A stretch of 64,000 nt of DNA, taken from Dongshaea marina. Lineage in GTDB: Bacteria; Pseudomonadota; Gammaproteobacteria; Enterobacterales; Aeromonadaceae. Made by a program: the position numbers and the translations under genes. The DNA lies in assembly GCF_003072645.1 (NCBI RefSeq), contig NZ_CP028897.1, positions 4,248,501-4,312,500 of the forward strand, given 5' to 3'. Each line of letters opens with the position of its first letter. Position 1 is the first letter of the stretch. Under the pieces are notes generated by a model, which ran no database searches, had not been told where the DNA came from, and worked only from the letters and a program-made list of their open reading frames with translations. Below are positions 40,225 through 51,168 of the stretch, one piece after another.

Positions 40225-41332
40225 TGGCCTTTCCTCCCTTCTTAAGCCTGGTACGGGTTCTGAGCCACCAGCGACTATGCTGCATGTTCAGAGGCAAAGC
40301 CAGCAACAGGCCGAACAAAATCGGCACCAGGAACATTCCGGGGAACTCAGGAAAGCGCCCATCTCCCACAGCCGAACGCATGCTACTCAAAAACAGGAAG
40401 TAGGCAAGGTAGACCAGTACTGCGGGCAGCAGCTTGGCATAGCGTCCCTGACGGGGATTCACCTCGGCAAGAGGCACCGCCAGAATGCCGAGAATAATCA
40501 CGGCCAAAGGAACCGAAAAGCGCCATTGTAGCTCGGCAAGGGCCTGGCCACTCGGATCTTTCAGTAGCTCCAGGGTACTCTTGGAGCCTAGTTCCTGTGC
40601 GACATCCTGAGTCTTTTTACTCGGCAGCAACACCTTGTACTCTTTAAACTTACTGACATCAAAGGCTCTTTGTCCCGGCTGTCCGGCATAGCGCACCCCC
40701 TGATCCAGGATCAGGTTCAGGCCTGAGACCTCCTTACTTGCGGTCACCGAGCCCGTATCGGCCACAATCACTGCCGGCGGTTGATTTGCTTGTCCCTGTT
40801 GCAGGATAAACACCCGCTCCATCCCCTTGCCCTTATCGGTCAACTTTTCAACGTAGGCAGTATATTTACCGTTTCCAAGAGGCATAAACTGCCCCTCTTT
40901 GAGAATGGAAGCTCCGGGGTTGTCCCTAAAGCCCTGGACTAACTCCTGCTGCTTATAGGCTGTGTAGGGCGCCACAAACAGAGTAAATACGGCCGTCAAT
41001 ACCAGGGTCAGGCAGCCCAACAGGCAGGTCAGCTTGAGGATCCGGTTGCGACTGGTCCCGACCGCAAACATCACCGTCATCTCGCTATCGGCATAAAAAC
41101 GGCCATGACAGAACAAAATCCCGATAAAAAAGCTGATCGGCAACACCCAGGTCAACATATCAGGCAGACGCAGCGCCACCATAGAAGCAATAAGTTGCCC
41201 CGGGATCTCGCCTCCGGCGGCCTGTGACAAGACACGGATCAGGTACTGACTGAGGAAGATCAGCAGCAGGACCAGCAGAACCGCACCCTGGGATTTAAGC
41301 ATTTCTTTTGTGAAATAACGGGCAAAGATCAC
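40217..41332 (-). CDS. lptF: LptF, permease of the LPS export ABC transporter
   Basis: A 371-aa partner of LptG with the same topology. MIFARYFTKEMLKSQGAVLLVLLLIF, YADSEMTVMFAVGTSRNRIL, GQFMPLGNGKYTAYVEKL and VPLAEVNPRQGRYAKLLPAVLVYLAY are family blocks. It is divergent from pepA, as in E. coli. Confidence 0.95.
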   Translation of the reverse strand: MIFARYFTKEMLKSQGAVLLVLLLIFLSQYLIRVLSQAAGGEIPGQLIASMVALRLPDMLTWVLPISFFIGILFCHGRFYADSEMTVMFAVGTSRNRILKLTCLLGCLTLVLTAVFTLFVAPYTAYKQQELVQGFRDNPGASILKEGQFMPLGNGKYTAYVEKLTDKGKGMERVFILQQGQANQPPAVIVADTGSVTASKEVSGLNLILDQGVRYAGQPGQRAFDVSKFKEYKVLLPSKKTQDVAQELGSKSTLELLKDPSGQALAELQWRFSVPLAVIILGILAVPLAEVNPRQGRYAKLLPAVLVYLAYFLFLSSMRSAVGDGRFPEFPGMFLVPILFGLLLALPLNMQHSRWWLRTRTRLKKGGKASV

Positions 41333-41520
41333 CTTTAACTCCGAGACTTAACTTGTTTTTTTAGCCAATTCACTGAAAAATAGACCCCAACTAGCTTGCA
41401 GGGCTTATTGCAAGTAGGTGATCACCAGCATTATCGATCGCCTAAGCTTGCTCTCAGCCTGATAAGCTCGACATTATCTATTAAATACTGCGTTTTGTCT
41501 TTAGCGAACGAGGAGAGTCA

Positions 41521-43032
41521 ATGGAATTCAGTATTAAGAGCGGCAACCCGGAAAAACAACGTAGTGCCTGTATCGTTGTTGGAGTCTTTGAACCTCGTCG
41601 TCTGTCTCCCGTCGCTGAACAGCTGGATAAGATCAGTGAGGGATACATCAGCTCCCTGCTGCGCCGCGGCGATCTCGAGGGAAAAACCGGCCAGATGCTG
41701 CTGTTGCACCAGGTCCCCGGAGTCCTGAGTGAGCGGGTGCTGCTGGTTGGCTGTGGTAAAGAGCGAGAGCTGGATGAGCGTCAGTACAAGCAGATTATCA
41801 CCAAGACCATAGAAACCCTCAATGAGAGTGGCTCCATGGAAGCGGTGTGCTTTCTGACCGAACTGCATGTCAAGGGCCGGGATATCTACTGGAAGGTCCG
41901 TCAGGCGGTCGAAGCAACCCAGGCCTCCCGCTACCGATTCAACAAGTTTAAGACCCGTAAGAAAGAGCCGCGCCGCCCGCTACGGAAGATTGTCTTTAAT
42001 GTACCAACCCGTCGTGAACTGTCGGTCGGTGAAAAAGCGGTGCAGCATGGCGTTGCCGTGGCTTACGGTACCAAGATCTGTCGCGATGTGGCGAACATGC
42101 CACCTAACTACTGCAATCCAAGCTACCTGGGCGAGCAGGCCAAAGAACTTGCCGAGAAGCATGACAAGATCTCTGTCTCTCTCATCGATGAGCAGCAGAT
42201 GGCCGATGAGGGAATGAACTCCTACCTGGCGGTGGTACGCGGCGCGAAAAACGAAGGTCTGATGAGTATCATCGACTATCGTGGCGCAAACGATCCCAAT
42301 GCCAAGCCGATCGTCCTGCTGGGTAAGGGGATGACCTTCGACGCCGGTGGTATCTCTTTGAAGCCGGGCGAGGCGATGGATGAAATGAAGTATGACATGT
42401 GTGGCGCCGCTGCGGTGCTGGGCGTGATGAACACGGTGGCCGAGCTTAACCTACCTCTGAATGTCATCGGGGTGTTAGTCGGAGCAGAGAATATGCCTGA
42501 TGGCGATGCCTACCGCCCGGGAGATATCCTGACCACCATGTCCGGTCAGACGGTGGAAGTTCTCAATACAGATGCCGAAGGCCGCCTGGTGCTGTGCGAT
42601 GCCCTGACTTACGTCGAGCGCTATAACCCGGATTCAGTCATTGATGTTGCTACCCTGACCGGTGCCTGCGTGATTGCACTGGGTCATCACACCTCGGGCC
42701 TTTTGTCCAATCACAACCCGCTGGCTCACGAGCTGCAGAATGCCTCCGAGCAGGCGGACGACAAGGCGTGGCGCCTGCCACTGTACGATGAGTACAAAGA
42801 GCAGCTGGACAGCTCCTTTGCCGACATGGCGAACATCGGTGGTCGTCCCGGCGGTACCATCACGGCGGCCGCTTTCCTGAGCCGCTTTGCCAAGAAATAC
42901 AACTGGGCTCACCTGGATATTGCCGGTACCGCCTGGAAGTCCGGCAAAGATAAGGGCGCCACCGGCCGTCCGGTGCCACTGCTGAGCCAGTTCCTGATTA
43001 ATCGTGCCAACAATGAAAGTAACGATAGCTAA
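41521..43032 (+). CDS. pepA: PepA, leucyl aminopeptidase
   Basis: A 503-aa hexameric M17 zinc/manganese aminopeptidase. [33 protein letters not shown] and [14 protein letters not shown] hold the metal ligands (Lys, Asp, Asp, Glu) and the bicarbonate Arg. It removes N-terminal residues from peptides; the E. coli protein also binds DNA in carAB control and in ColE1 dimer resolution. GAGGAGA precedes the ATG. holC follows 6 bp downstream. Confidence 0.97.
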   Translation: MEFSIKSGNPEKQRSACIVVGVFEPRRLSPVAEQLDKISEGYISSLLRRGDLEGKTGQMLLLHQVPGVLSERVLLVGCGKERELDERQYKQIITKTIETLNESGSMEAVCFLTELHVKGRDIYWKVRQAVEATQASRYRFNKFKTRKKEPRRPLRKIVFNVPTRRELSVGEKAVQHGVAVAYGTKICRDVANMPPNYCNPSYLGEQAKELAEKHDKISVSLIDEQQMADEGMNSYLAVVRGAKNEGLMSIIDYRGANDPNAKPIVLLGKGMTFDAGGISLKPGEAMDEMKYDMCGAAAVLGVMNTVAELNLPLNVIGVLVGAENMPDGDAYRPGDILTTMSGQTVEVLNTDAEGRLVLCDALTYVERYNPDSVIDVATLTGACVIALGHHTSGLLSNHNPLAHELQNASEQADDKAWRLPLYDEYKEQLDSSFADMANIGGRPGGTITAAAFLSRFAKKYNWAHLDIAGTAWKSGKDKGATGRPVPLLSQFLINRANNESNDS

Positions 43033-43038
43033 GGCCCC

Positions 43039-43479
43039 ATGAAAAAAGCCAGCTTTCATGTATTAAGCGATAGCAGTGAGCCGGGAGCAATCCCGGCTCA
43101 CTATGCTTTAGCCTGCACCCTCGCCAACCAGTTCTACCAGCAGGGCAAATGGCTCTATCTGTTGTGTGATGACCGCGCAACCGCCGAGCAGATCGATGAG
43201 GCGCTGTGGCAGCTTGATCCCGATCTGTTTGTGCCCCACCAGCTTCAGGATGAGGTCCCCGGACAGAAGGCACCGGTCGAGATCATCTGGGACGCCCCGA
43301 AACAGAGCCGCTCGGTACTGATCAACCTTGCCCGGGAGGTACCCTCATTTGCTGCAAGGTTTGAACATGTGATAGATTTCGTCCCAGCTGATGAAGATTT
43401 AAAACAGCTGGCTCGCGAACGCTATAAAAGCTATCGCCAACTCGGTATGCAACTGGACGTGATCCAGCCCGGCCAATAG
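43039..43479 (+). CDS. holC: HolC, DNA polymerase III chi subunit
   Basis: A 146-aa protein starting [51 protein letters not shown] and [10 protein letters not shown] are typical of chi, which joins the clamp loader (through psi) to SSB. The conserved order pepA-holC-valS supports it. Confidence 0.93.
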   Translation: MKKASFHVLSDSSEPGAIPAHYALACTLANQFYQQGKWLYLLCDDRATAEQIDEALWQLDPDLFVPHQLQDEVPGQKAPVEIIWDAPKQSRSVLINLAREVPSFAARFEHVIDFVPADEDLKQLARERYKSYRQLGMQLDVIQPGQ

Positions 43480-43511
43480 GCCGTCACCCCCACTTTTACA
43501 GATTCGAAACC

Positions 43512-46367
43512 ATGGAAAAAACCTTTAATCCACAAGCTATTGAGCAGCAGCTGTATCAGCGCTGGGAACAACAGGGCTATTTCAAGCCACACGGCGACAC
43601 CAGCAAGGATGCCTATAGCATCATGATCCCGCCTCCCAATGTGACAGGCAGCCTGCACATGGGTCACGCCTTCCAGGACACCATCATGGATACCCTGATC
43701 CGCTATCAACGGATGCAGGGCAAAAATACCTTGTGGCAGGTGGGGACCGATCACGCGGGGATCGCAACCCAGATGGTGGTTGAACGTAAGCTGGCCGCCG
43801 AAGGCCAGCCCAGCCGCAAAGAGCTGGGACGCGACGCCTTTATCGATAAGATCTGGGAGTGGAAAAATGAGTCCGGTGGCACCATCACCCGCCAGATGCG
43901 CCGCCTGGGTGCCTCGGTAGACTGGGAGCGTGAGCGCTTCACCATGGATGAGGGACTGTCCAAGGCTGTTCAGGAGGTGTTTGTCCGCCTCTATGAAGAA
44001 GATCTTATCTATCGCGGTAAGCGCCTGGTGAACTGGGATCCCAAACTGCGAACCGCCATCTCCGATCTCGAGGTGGAAAACCGCGATGTGAAGGGCCACA
44101 TGTGGCACCTGCGCTACCCGCTGGCCGATGGTGCCAAAACAGCGGACGGCAAAGACTACCTGGTGGTGGCAACCACCCGTCCGGAAACCATGCTGGGTGA
44201 TACCGGGGTTGCGGTGAACCCGGAAGATCCACGTTATAAAGATCTCATCGGTAAGCATGTGATCCTGCCGATCGTCGATCGTCGCATCCCGATCGTCGGT
44301 GACGAGCACGCCGACATGGAAAAAGGCACCGGCTGCGTCAAGATCACCCCGGCTCACGACTTCAACGACTATGAAGTAGGTAAGCGAAACCAGCTGCCGA
44401 TGATCAATGTCCTGACCTTTGATGCAACCATCCGCGACAGCGCCGAGGTGTTTACCACCAAGGGTGAGCCATCGGATCTCTACTCCAATGTGCTGCCGGA
44501 AAAATACCGGGGGATGGAGCGTTTTGCTGCGCGTAAAGCGATCGTCGAAGAGTTTGAGGCCCTGGATCTCTTGGTTGAAATTGAAGATCACGCCCTGACT
44601 GTGCCCTACGGCGATCGTGGCGGCGTCATCATAGAGCCGATGCTGACCGACCAATGGTATGTGCGCACCGCACCTCTGGCCGAGGTTGCCACCAAGGCGG
44701 TGGAAGATGGCGAGATCCAGTTCGTACCCAAGCAGTATGAAAACATGTATTTTGCCTGGATGCGCGACATCCAGGACTGGTGTATCTCCCGCCAGCTGTG
44801 GTGGGGGCACCGGATCCCGGCCTGGTATGACAACGAAGGTAAGGTCTACGTAGGTCATAGCGAGCAGGAAGTTCGTGCCAAGCACCAGCTCGGTGATGAG
44901 ATCGCCCTGCACCAGGATGAAGATGTACTGGATACCTGGTTCTCCTCGGCGCTGTGGACCTTCTCTACCCAGGGCTGGCCAGAAAAAACACCGGATCTGG
45001 CGACCTTCCACCCCAGCGATGTGCTGGTGACCGGCTTTGACATCATCTTCTTCTGGGTTGCCCGGATGATCATGATGACCATGCACTTCATCAAGGATGA
45101 AAACGGCAAGCCGCAGGTCCCCTTCAAGACTGTGTATGTGCACGGCCTGGTCCGTGATGAAAATGGCGACAAGATGTCCAAGTCCAAGGGGAACGTGCTG
45201 GATCCTCTGGATATGATTGATGGCATCGAGCTGGATAACCTGGTCGAAAAGCGCACCGGTAATATGATGCAGCCACAGCTTGCTGAAAAAATTGCCAAAC
45301 GGACTCGTAAGGCCTTCCCCGAGGGAATCGAGGCCCACGGTACCGATGCACTGCGTTTCACCTTCATGGCGATGGCTACCACAGGGCGCGATCTCAACTG
45401 GGATATGAACCGTCTCGATGGCTACCGTAACTTCTGCAACAAGCTGTGGAATGCCAGCCGCTACGTGCTGATGAATGCCGAGGGTGAAGATTGTGGCTTT
45501 AATGGCGGTGAGCTTGAGCTTTCACTGGCGGATCGCTGGATCAAGGCCAAGCTGCAGCACTGCATTCGTGACGTTCGCCAGGCGATCGAAGACTACCGCT
45601 TCGATATGGCGGCAAACCACCTGTATGAGTTTATCTGGAACCAGTTCTGTGACTGGTATCTGGAGCTGACCAAGCCGGTTCTGTGGAACGGTAGTGACGC
45701 GCAAAAACGCGGCACCCGTCATACCCTGCTTGAGACTCTGGAAACCCTGCTGCGCCTGGCGCACCCCATCATGCCATTTATCACCGAAGAGATCTGGCAG
45801 AAGGTAGCTGAGCTCACAGGTATCGAGGCCGACACCATCATGCTGCAGGGCTATCCTGAGTATGACGCCAGCCAGGATGATGAGAAGGCACTGGTCGATC
45901 TCGAGTGGATCAAGCAATTTATCGTCAACGTACGCAATATCCGCGCTGAGATGAATATTGCGCCAAGTAAGCCTCTTGAGGTGCTGCTGCGCAACCATGA
46001 TGCCACGACTGCCCAGCGAGTTGAAAGCAATGCAACCTTCCTCAAGGCACTGGCGAAGCTCGATTCTGTGACACTGCTTGGTGCTGATGAGCAGGCTCCG
46101 GCCTCTGTCACCGCCCTGCTGGGGGAAGCGGAGCTACTGCTGCCGATGGCAGGCCTCATCGACAAGGATGCAGAGCTGGCTCGTATCGCCAAAGAGCTTG
46201 AGAAAGCCGCCACTGAGATTGGTCGCATCCGGGGTAAGCTGTCAAACGAGAAGTTTGTCAGCCGCGCCCCTGAGGCCGTGGTCGCCAAAGAGAAGGCCAA
46301 GCTTGAGGAGTTGACTCAGGCTGAACTTAAGCTCAAGGAGCAGCAGCAAACCATCGCCGCTCTTTAA
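43512..46367 (+). CDS. valS: Valyl-tRNA synthetase
   Basis: A 951-aa class I synthetase starting [28 protein letters not shown] motif variant [10 protein letters not shown] near residue 45, the CP1 editing domain ([21 protein letters not shown]), KMSKS in [14 protein letters not shown] near 555, the anticodon domain, and a C-terminal coiled coil ([23 protein letters not shown]) specific to ValRS are all present. Confidence 0.98.
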   Translation: MEKTFNPQAIEQQLYQRWEQQGYFKPHGDTSKDAYSIMIPPPNVTGSLHMGHAFQDTIMDTLIRYQRMQGKNTLWQVGTDHAGIATQMVVERKLAAEGQPSRKELGRDAFIDKIWEWKNESGGTITRQMRRLGASVDWERERFTMDEGLSKAVQEVFVRLYEEDLIYRGKRLVNWDPKLRTAISDLEVENRDVKGHMWHLRYPLADGAKTADGKDYLVVATTRPETMLGDTGVAVNPEDPRYKDLIGKHVILPIVDRRIPIVGDEHADMEKGTGCVKITPAHDFNDYEVGKRNQLPMINVLTFDATIRDSAEVFTTKGEPSDLYSNVLPEKYRGMERFAARKAIVEEFEALDLLVEIEDHALTVPYGDRGGVIIEPMLTDQWYVRTAPLAEVATKAVEDGEIQFVPKQYENMYFAWMRDIQDWCISRQLWWGHRIPAWYDNEGKVYVGHSEQEVRAKHQLGDEIALHQDEDVLDTWFSSALWTFSTQGWPEKTPDLATFHPSDVLVTGFDIIFFWVARMIMMTMHFIKDENGKPQVPFKTVYVHGLVRDENGDKMSKSKGNVLDPLDMIDGIELDNLVEKRTGNMMQPQLAEKIAKRTRKAFPEGIEAHGTDALRFTFMAMATTGRDLNWDMNRLDGYRNFCNKLWNASRYVLMNAEGEDCGFNGGELELSLADRWIKAKLQHCIRDVRQAIEDYRFDMAANHLYEFIWNQFCDWYLELTKPVLWNGSDAQKRGTRHTLLETLETLLRLAHPIMPFITEEIWQKVAELTGIEADTIMLQGYPEYDASQDDEKALVDLEWIKQFIVNVRNIRAEMNIAPSKPLEVLLRNHDATTAQRVESNATFLKALAKLDSVTLLGADEQAPASVTALLGEAELLLPMAGLIDKDAELARIAKELEKAATEIGRIRGKLSNEKFVSRAPEAVVAKEKAKLEELTQAELKLKEQQQTIAAL

Positions 46368-46387
46368 TCGCTAGCAGCCATAAACAA

Positions 46388-46416
46388 CAAAGCCCTCATC
46401 TGAGGGCTTTGTTTTA
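46388..46416. terminator. Bidirectional terminator between valS and rraB
   Basis: CAAAGCCCTCA, loop TC, TGAGGGCTTTG, followed by TTTTATT on the plus strand. It separates the convergent valS and rraB genes. Confidence 0.9.
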
Positions 46417-46432
46417 TTCGGGTCTTAACAGC

Positions 46433-46780
46433 TTACTCTTCGAAGTAGGTTCCCCAACCATCATACTCAATCGCGTACTGAGCCGCGATCTCCAGCATCT
46501 TGGGCAGGGGCTCCAGGATCGAGTCGCTATCCAGCTCGCTCTCCCCATAGATATCAAAGCAGTACAGCTCCTCCCCTTCGTCGGTCTCGAAAAGCTCTAC
46601 TTCACTGACATCAAATCCCGCGGTAAACAGCTGCTCGGCAGCCTGCAAGGCTGGCTCTTCAGACTTAGCCGCAAAGTGGTACTCGATGGTATAGAGTGCG
46701 TCCGGGTTGCTACCATCCTCCAGTAGCTCTTCGATGATATCTTCACACTCATCACGCCACTGTTCCATCTGTTCACTCAT
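46433..46780 (-). CDS. rraB: RraB, inhibitor of RNase E
   Basis: A 115-aa acidic protein starting MSEQMEQWRDECEDIIEELLEDGSNPDALY. TIEYHFAAKSEEPALQAAEQLFTAGFDVSEVE and the DGWGTYFEE end match RraB, which binds the scaffold of RNase E and modulates RNA decay. The ATG at 46780 is preferred over the adjacent GTG because of the GGAG spacing. Confidence 0.94.
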   Translation of the reverse strand: MSEQMEQWRDECEDIIEELLEDGSNPDALYTIEYHFAAKSEEPALQAAEQLFTAGFDVSEVELFETDEGEELYCFDIYGESELDSDSILEPLPKMLEIAAQYAIEYDGWGTYFEE

Positions 46781-46943
46781 CACTTCATCTCCGGTTTGCG
46801 CTCACGAAAGAGCCATACATTTTGCTGCAAGCATAAGCCAATCCTGACACTTTGCAAGCCTTCACATTCCGCAGCCTTTAAACTGATGTATCATGGGTGC
46901 TGCTCATTATTTCATCGATTCTTTTCTTCACCAGGAGCAACCC

Positions 46944-47375
46944 ATGCGATGGACTAAATCTGACTACCACCTCTCGACCGATAAGACCCTTCTGCAACAA
47001 GGGATGATCTATGACTTTCTCAAAGACGCCCCCTGGTGTCAGGGGATTGAGCCTGACACCCTGGCACTGGCCATCGAGCAATCCTTGTGCTTTGGCCTCT
47101 ACTTTCAGAAAAACCAGATTGGCTTCGCCCGGCTGGTGACCGACTATGCCACCTTCGCCTGGCTGACCGACCTCTTCGTCCTGGAGGAACATAGAGGGAA
47201 AGGCTTGAGTAAATGGATGATGGAGTGCATCATGCAACATCCTTCGGTCCAGCGGCTCCGTCACATCTCACTGGCGACAACCGACGCCCATGGGCTTTAC
47301 TCTCAATATGGGTTTGCCCCGGTTGCATCTCCGTCGCAACTGATGGAGCAACGTGGCAAAGATAAGCTGCACTGA
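46944..47375 (+). CDS. GNAT family acetyltransferase
   Basis: A 143-aa protein. The acetyl-CoA binding motif A is LTDLFVLEEHRGKGLSKWMMECIM, and the C-terminal YSQYGFAPVASPSQLME is the usual GNAT end. The start after AGGAG gives MRWTKSDYHLSTDKTLLQ. The substrate is not known. It is 25 bp ahead of mtr. Confidence 0.9.
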   Translation: MRWTKSDYHLSTDKTLLQQGMIYDFLKDAPWCQGIEPDTLALAIEQSLCFGLYFQKNQIGFARLVTDYATFAWLTDLFVLEEHRGKGLSKWMMECIMQHPSVQRLRHISLATTDAHGLYSQYGFAPVASPSQLMEQRGKDKLH

Positions 47376-47400
47376 CAAGTTACACAATGGAGAGAGTTCA

Positions 47401-48654
47401 ATGAGTCAAGATCTCACCGCCAAAGGGCGCTCGCCCTCGCTGTTGGGCGGTGCCATGATAATTGCAGGCACCACGGTCGGTGCCGGGATGTTTACCCTGC
47501 CGGTGATGACCTCAGGGATGTGGTTTTTCTACTCACTACTAATCCTGGCCCTGACCTGGCTGCTGATGTACTCCTCCAGCCTGCTGATCCTGGAAGCCAA
47601 CCTCAACTATCCGATCGGGGCCAGCTTCGACACTATGACAGAGGATCTACTAGGACATGGTGGACGCATCATCACCGGGGCCCTGGTAGCCTTTGTCCTG
47701 TATATCCTGACCTATGCCTATATCTCGGGGGGAGGCTCCACCACGGCTCTTACCCTTGGAAACCTGCTGGGGATCCCTGTTCTCTACCAGGTCGGAGGCT
47801 TGCTGTTTGGCGGTGTTTTGGCGCTGATTGTTTATCTCTCCACTAAGGCGGTCGATCGGATCACCACCATCATGCTGGGAGCCATGGTGATCACCTTTTT
47901 CATGTCGGTGGCAGGACTCATCTACAACATCAAGCTACCGGTACTGCTGAATAATAGCGACCCCACGGCTCACTATGCTCCCTATATCCTGATTGCGATC
48001 CCGGTTTGCCTTGCTTCCTTTGGCTACCACGGTAACATCCCAAGCCTGATGAAATATTACGGCAAAGCGCCGAAGAAGATCGCCTGTGCCGCGCTACTAG
48101 GTAGCCTGATGGCGCTGTTTTTCTACTTCCTGTGGCAGCTCAGCGCCCTGGGAAACCTGCCTCGTGACACCTTCAGGGGGATCATGGCCGCCGGTGGCAA
48201 TATGGATGTACTGCTGGCTGCACTGGGTCAGACGGTAAAACAGAGCCATCTGAACATCCTGCTGCAAATCTTTGCTAATCTGGCGGTGGCGTCCTCGTTT
48301 CTTGGGGTGACCCTGGGCCTTTTCGACTATATTGCCGATCTATTTAAGTTTGATGACAGTCATCTTGGCCGCCTCAAAACCGCAGTGATTACCTTCGCCC
48401 CTCCCCTGATAGGCGCGATGATCTGGCCGAATGGTTTTCTGCTGGCCATAGGTTTTGCTGCGCTGGCCGCCGCAGGCTGGGCAGTGATCATTCCGGTGCT
48501 GCTGGCAATCAAGAGTCGTCGCAAGTTTGGTAACCCCCAATTTCGTACCCCGGGCGGAAGACTCACCCTGGTGATCGTCTTTGGTTATGGAGTTCTGGTG
48601 ATCCTCTGCCACCTGTTGGGACTGTTTGGCCTGCTGCCTCAGTTTGGCGCCTGA
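47401..48654 (+). CDS. mtr: Mtr-like tryptophan permease
   Basis: A 417-aa, 11-helix aromatic amino acid permease. SPSLLGGAMIIAGTTVGAGMFTLPV, EANLNYPIGASFDTMTEDLLG, FGYHGNIPSLMKYYGK and FANLAVASSFLGVTLGLFDYIADLFKFDDS match E. coli Mtr rather than TyrP. GGAGAG precedes the ATG. No TrpR or TyrR box was identified by eye. Confidence 0.92.
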   Translation: MSQDLTAKGRSPSLLGGAMIIAGTTVGAGMFTLPVMTSGMWFFYSLLILALTWLLMYSSSLLILEANLNYPIGASFDTMTEDLLGHGGRIITGALVAFVLYILTYAYISGGGSTTALTLGNLLGIPVLYQVGGLLFGGVLALIVYLSTKAVDRITTIMLGAMVITFFMSVAGLIYNIKLPVLLNNSDPTAHYAPYILIAIPVCLASFGYHGNIPSLMKYYGKAPKKIACAALLGSLMALFFYFLWQLSALGNLPRDTFRGIMAAGGNMDVLLAALGQTVKQSHLNILLQIFANLAVASSFLGVTLGLFDYIADLFKFDDSHLGRLKTAVITFAPPLIGAMIWPNGFLLAIGFAALAAAGWAVIIPVLLAIKSRRKFGNPQFRTPGGRLTLVIVFGYGVLVILCHLLGLFGLLPQFGA

Positions 48655-48756
48655 TCGCCTTAAGCCTTCCATAAGCCCCACTGCCCGATAGGACCAGTGG
48701 GGCATGAAAGCACAGATTCACTATACTCTTGGGGAAACCCACATGAGTGTGCTGTC

Positions 48757-49511
48757 ATGGGAAAAGCTCTTCTGGGAATGCTGCTTCTGCTCAACTGCGC
48801 CCTGTTACAGGCTCAGGCTATCACTCTTGCGATCGGAGAGTACCCCCCTTCACCTCGAAGCACCTTCAGCGTAATGGCATGTTTGGGGCTATTGTGGATG
48901 AGGCGTTCGCTACCCAGGATGTAAAACCCAGTTATATGTTTACCTCCTGGAGTCGGGCCTACCGGCTCTCAGAGGAGGGTGTAGTGACAGGAACGGTTCC
49001 CTGGGGAGCATCCGTAGAACGCGCCCTGAAACATATCTACAGCGATCCCATCATGGAGTACCGGATGGTCTGGTTCTACCTTAAGGGACAGAACTTTGAC
49101 TGGCAGGATTACTCGGATCTCAAAGGTAAAAAAGTCGCTGCAATCCGCGGCTATACCTATGATGATGCTTTTTATCAGGCTGCCCGGGAAGGGATTATTG
49201 AGGTGATTTTTGTCAACCGCCTCAAGCAGTGCTTTGATCTGCTGCTCTCAGGAAGAGTCGATCTCACCATTGAAAGCTTTGATGTCGGCTACTACACCCT
49301 CAACCGCCATTACCAAAATGCCGAACTGCTATTTACGAATCACCCCAAACCCGTGGTTCTCAGCCATCATTACCTGCTGCTCAGCAAAAAGTCATCTCAG
49401 GCACAAAAGCTGATCAACGACTTTAACCAAGGGCTCGAGGCACTTAAAAAGTCCGGGCGAGTCGATGAGCTTCGCCTTCTATACCGCAAAGGAGGGATGA
49501 GCACTCCTTAA
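48757..49511 (+). CDS. Periplasmic solute-binding protein, SBP family 3-like (frameshift in read)
   Basis: The signal peptide MGKALLGMLLLLNCALLQAQA leads to ITLAIGEYPP|FTSKHLQRNGMFGAIVDEAFA; one C is missing from the run at 48843-48848. The rest (YRMVWFYLKGQNFDWQDYSDLKGKKVAAIRGYTYDDAF; SGRVDLTIESFDVGYY) has the polar amino acid-binding protein fold. Corrected length is about 251 aa. There is no ABC permease nearby, so it may be an orphan of the type common in Shewanella and Vibrio. The ligand is not known. Confidence 0.8.
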
Positions 49512-49668
49512 TAACCCGGGACTATCCTTTGCTGCCATCCCCGATGACAGGCTGTTGATGTGATGTAATTCTCATTTTTTGCCATCCGTTTAAATTCGCC
49601 CTGATTATCCTTGTTATTTGTATGGTCTCTATCTATAGTCCGGCTCGGCAGTGCCAGATGGAGCAGGC

Positions 49669-49821
49669 ATGATGTACGCCGATCAGGATGATTCATCGAC
49701 CTTCACCTATCAGAGCAAACAGACCAGGCGCCGGTATCACTATTCCAAGATGGGTGCCTACTCAAACACACTCCCCATATCTATGCCTGAGTCTTCAGCT
49801 TGGCTCGCAGGTAGGGGCTGA
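49669..49821 (+). CDS. Possible small protein, 50 aa
   Basis: Within the 400-bp gap before preT an ATGATG start after GGAG opens a 50-codon frame, MMYADQDDSSTFTYQSKQTR, rich in polar and aromatic residues, ending LAGRG. I do not recognise it and composition alone does not prove it. The remainder of 49512-49908 holds no other feature I can support. Confidence 0.25.
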   Translation: MMYADQDDSSTFTYQSKQTRRRYHYSKMGAYSNTLPISMPESSAWLAGRG

Positions 49822-49908
49822 GATTTTTGAGCGATAAGGAACATCCGCTCTTGAGAACCTCCCTCAGGTGCTGCCGGATATTACTCTAAAAATAAGGAAA
49901 TCAATGCT

Positions 49909-51165
49909 ATGGATGAATCTTCAAACCAAAGAGCGCTCTCTTTAGGTGAAAAGCTCAATCATGCCGAGCAGGAAGCTCACCGCTGCCTGCTGTGTCACGA
50001 TGCTCCCTGCAGCAAACGCTGCCCTGCCGCAGCCGAGCCAGCTCGCTTTATTCGCTCGCTACGCTTTCGTAATCTCAAGGGAGCCGTCGAAACCCTTCGT
50101 GAAAACAACCCATTGGGGGGAGTCTGCGCCCGGGTCTGCCCGACCGAAAAGCTTTGTGCAAAGGGCTGTAGCCGCTCCGGGCTGGATCGCCCGGTTGATA
50201 TCGCCATGATCCAGGGGGTGCTCACCGATTATGAACATGAGTGCCAAATCAAGATCTGTCAGCCAATCAAGCAGGATAAACAGTCGGTCGCCATCATAGG
50301 CGCAGGCCCGGCAGGCCTGAGTGCCGCCCGCGCCCTGGCATTGGCCGGACATCCGGTGGTGGTTTTTGAAGCGCAGCAGCAAGCCGGAGGCTGGACACGT
50401 TATGGGATCCCAGCATCACGCCTTCCCGCAGAGCTCATCGAGCGTGAGGTGGCGCTTATCGCCGAATGTGGGGTCGAGATCCGCTACGGTACCCGAATTG
50501 GTGAAGATATCACCCTCGATGAGCTGCGCTCTCAATATGCGGCTGTGATTGTCGCCAGTGGCCTGTGGCAACCGATGCGTTCCGTGGTCAGCGAATCGGC
50601 TCAGGTACTAGCCGGCGTCGACTTCCTCTATCAACAACGCACAGCAACCAATACCGGATCCACTGCCAAGCGAGTGGTGGTCATAGGCGGAGGGGATGTT
50701 GCGATGGATTGCGCGAACGAAGCCAAGCGCTTGGGCGCCGATGTCACCGTCCTGTATCGACGCGGCATCAATGAGATGCCCGCCACCCAGGCTGAAAAGT
50801 CGCATATCAATCGGCTAGGGATCCCTATTATCCCGAACGCCATCTTAAGTGAGCTCATCGAGGATAATGGAGAGTTGATTGCGCTCAAGGGGCAGTTTAT
50901 CGAGTGGCAGGATCGCCATACCCACAGGGAGCTTGAAGGCGCAGAGCTTAGCATCAGCTGTGATCTGCTGATCGATGCAACCGGACAGACGGCCCGCCAC
51001 CCGGTCGAAGCCGATGAGACCCGGGGCTTGTTTATTGCCGGCGATCTGGCCCACGGCGGTCGAACCGTGGTGGATGCGGTTGCCGATGGCAAGCAGGTTG
51101 CGACGCGACTAATGCAGTTCCTGGCTCAATGCGAGCCTTCACAACAGATGGCAATGGAGGGGTAA
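49909..51165 (+). CDS. preT: PreT, NAD-dependent dihydropyrimidine dehydrogenase, flavin subunit
   Basis: A 418-aa protein. The N-terminal Fe-S domain has CLLCHDAPCSKRCP and GGVCARVCPTEKLC. The FAD site VAIIGAGPAGLSAARALALAGH starts near residue 125 and the NAD site VVVIGGGDVAMDCANEAKRLGA near residue 255. It feeds electrons from NADH to PreA in the reduction of uracil and thymine. It is followed 3 bp later by preA. Confidence 0.95.
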   Translation: MDESSNQRALSLGEKLNHAEQEAHRCLLCHDAPCSKRCPAAAEPARFIRSLRFRNLKGAVETLRENNPLGGVCARVCPTEKLCAKGCSRSGLDRPVDIAMIQGVLTDYEHECQIKICQPIKQDKQSVAIIGAGPAGLSAARALALAGHPVVVFEAQQQAGGWTRYGIPASRLPAELIEREVALIAECGVEIRYGTRIGEDITLDELRSQYAAVIVASGLWQPMRSVVSESAQVLAGVDFLYQQRTATNTGSTAKRVVVIGGGDVAMDCANEAKRLGADVTVLYRRGINEMPATQAEKSHINRLGIPIIPNAILSELIEDNGELIALKGQFIEWQDRHTHRELEGAELSISCDLLIDATGQTARHPVEADETRGLFIAGDLAHGGRTVVDAVADGKQVATRLMQFLAQCEPSQQMAMEG

Positions 51166-51168
51166 GGA

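Noticed and set aside
43431..45338. A 635-codon open frame antisense to valS
   Set aside because: It lies wholly opposite a conserved valS frame, has no family character, and reflects codon bias in the GC-rich sense gene.
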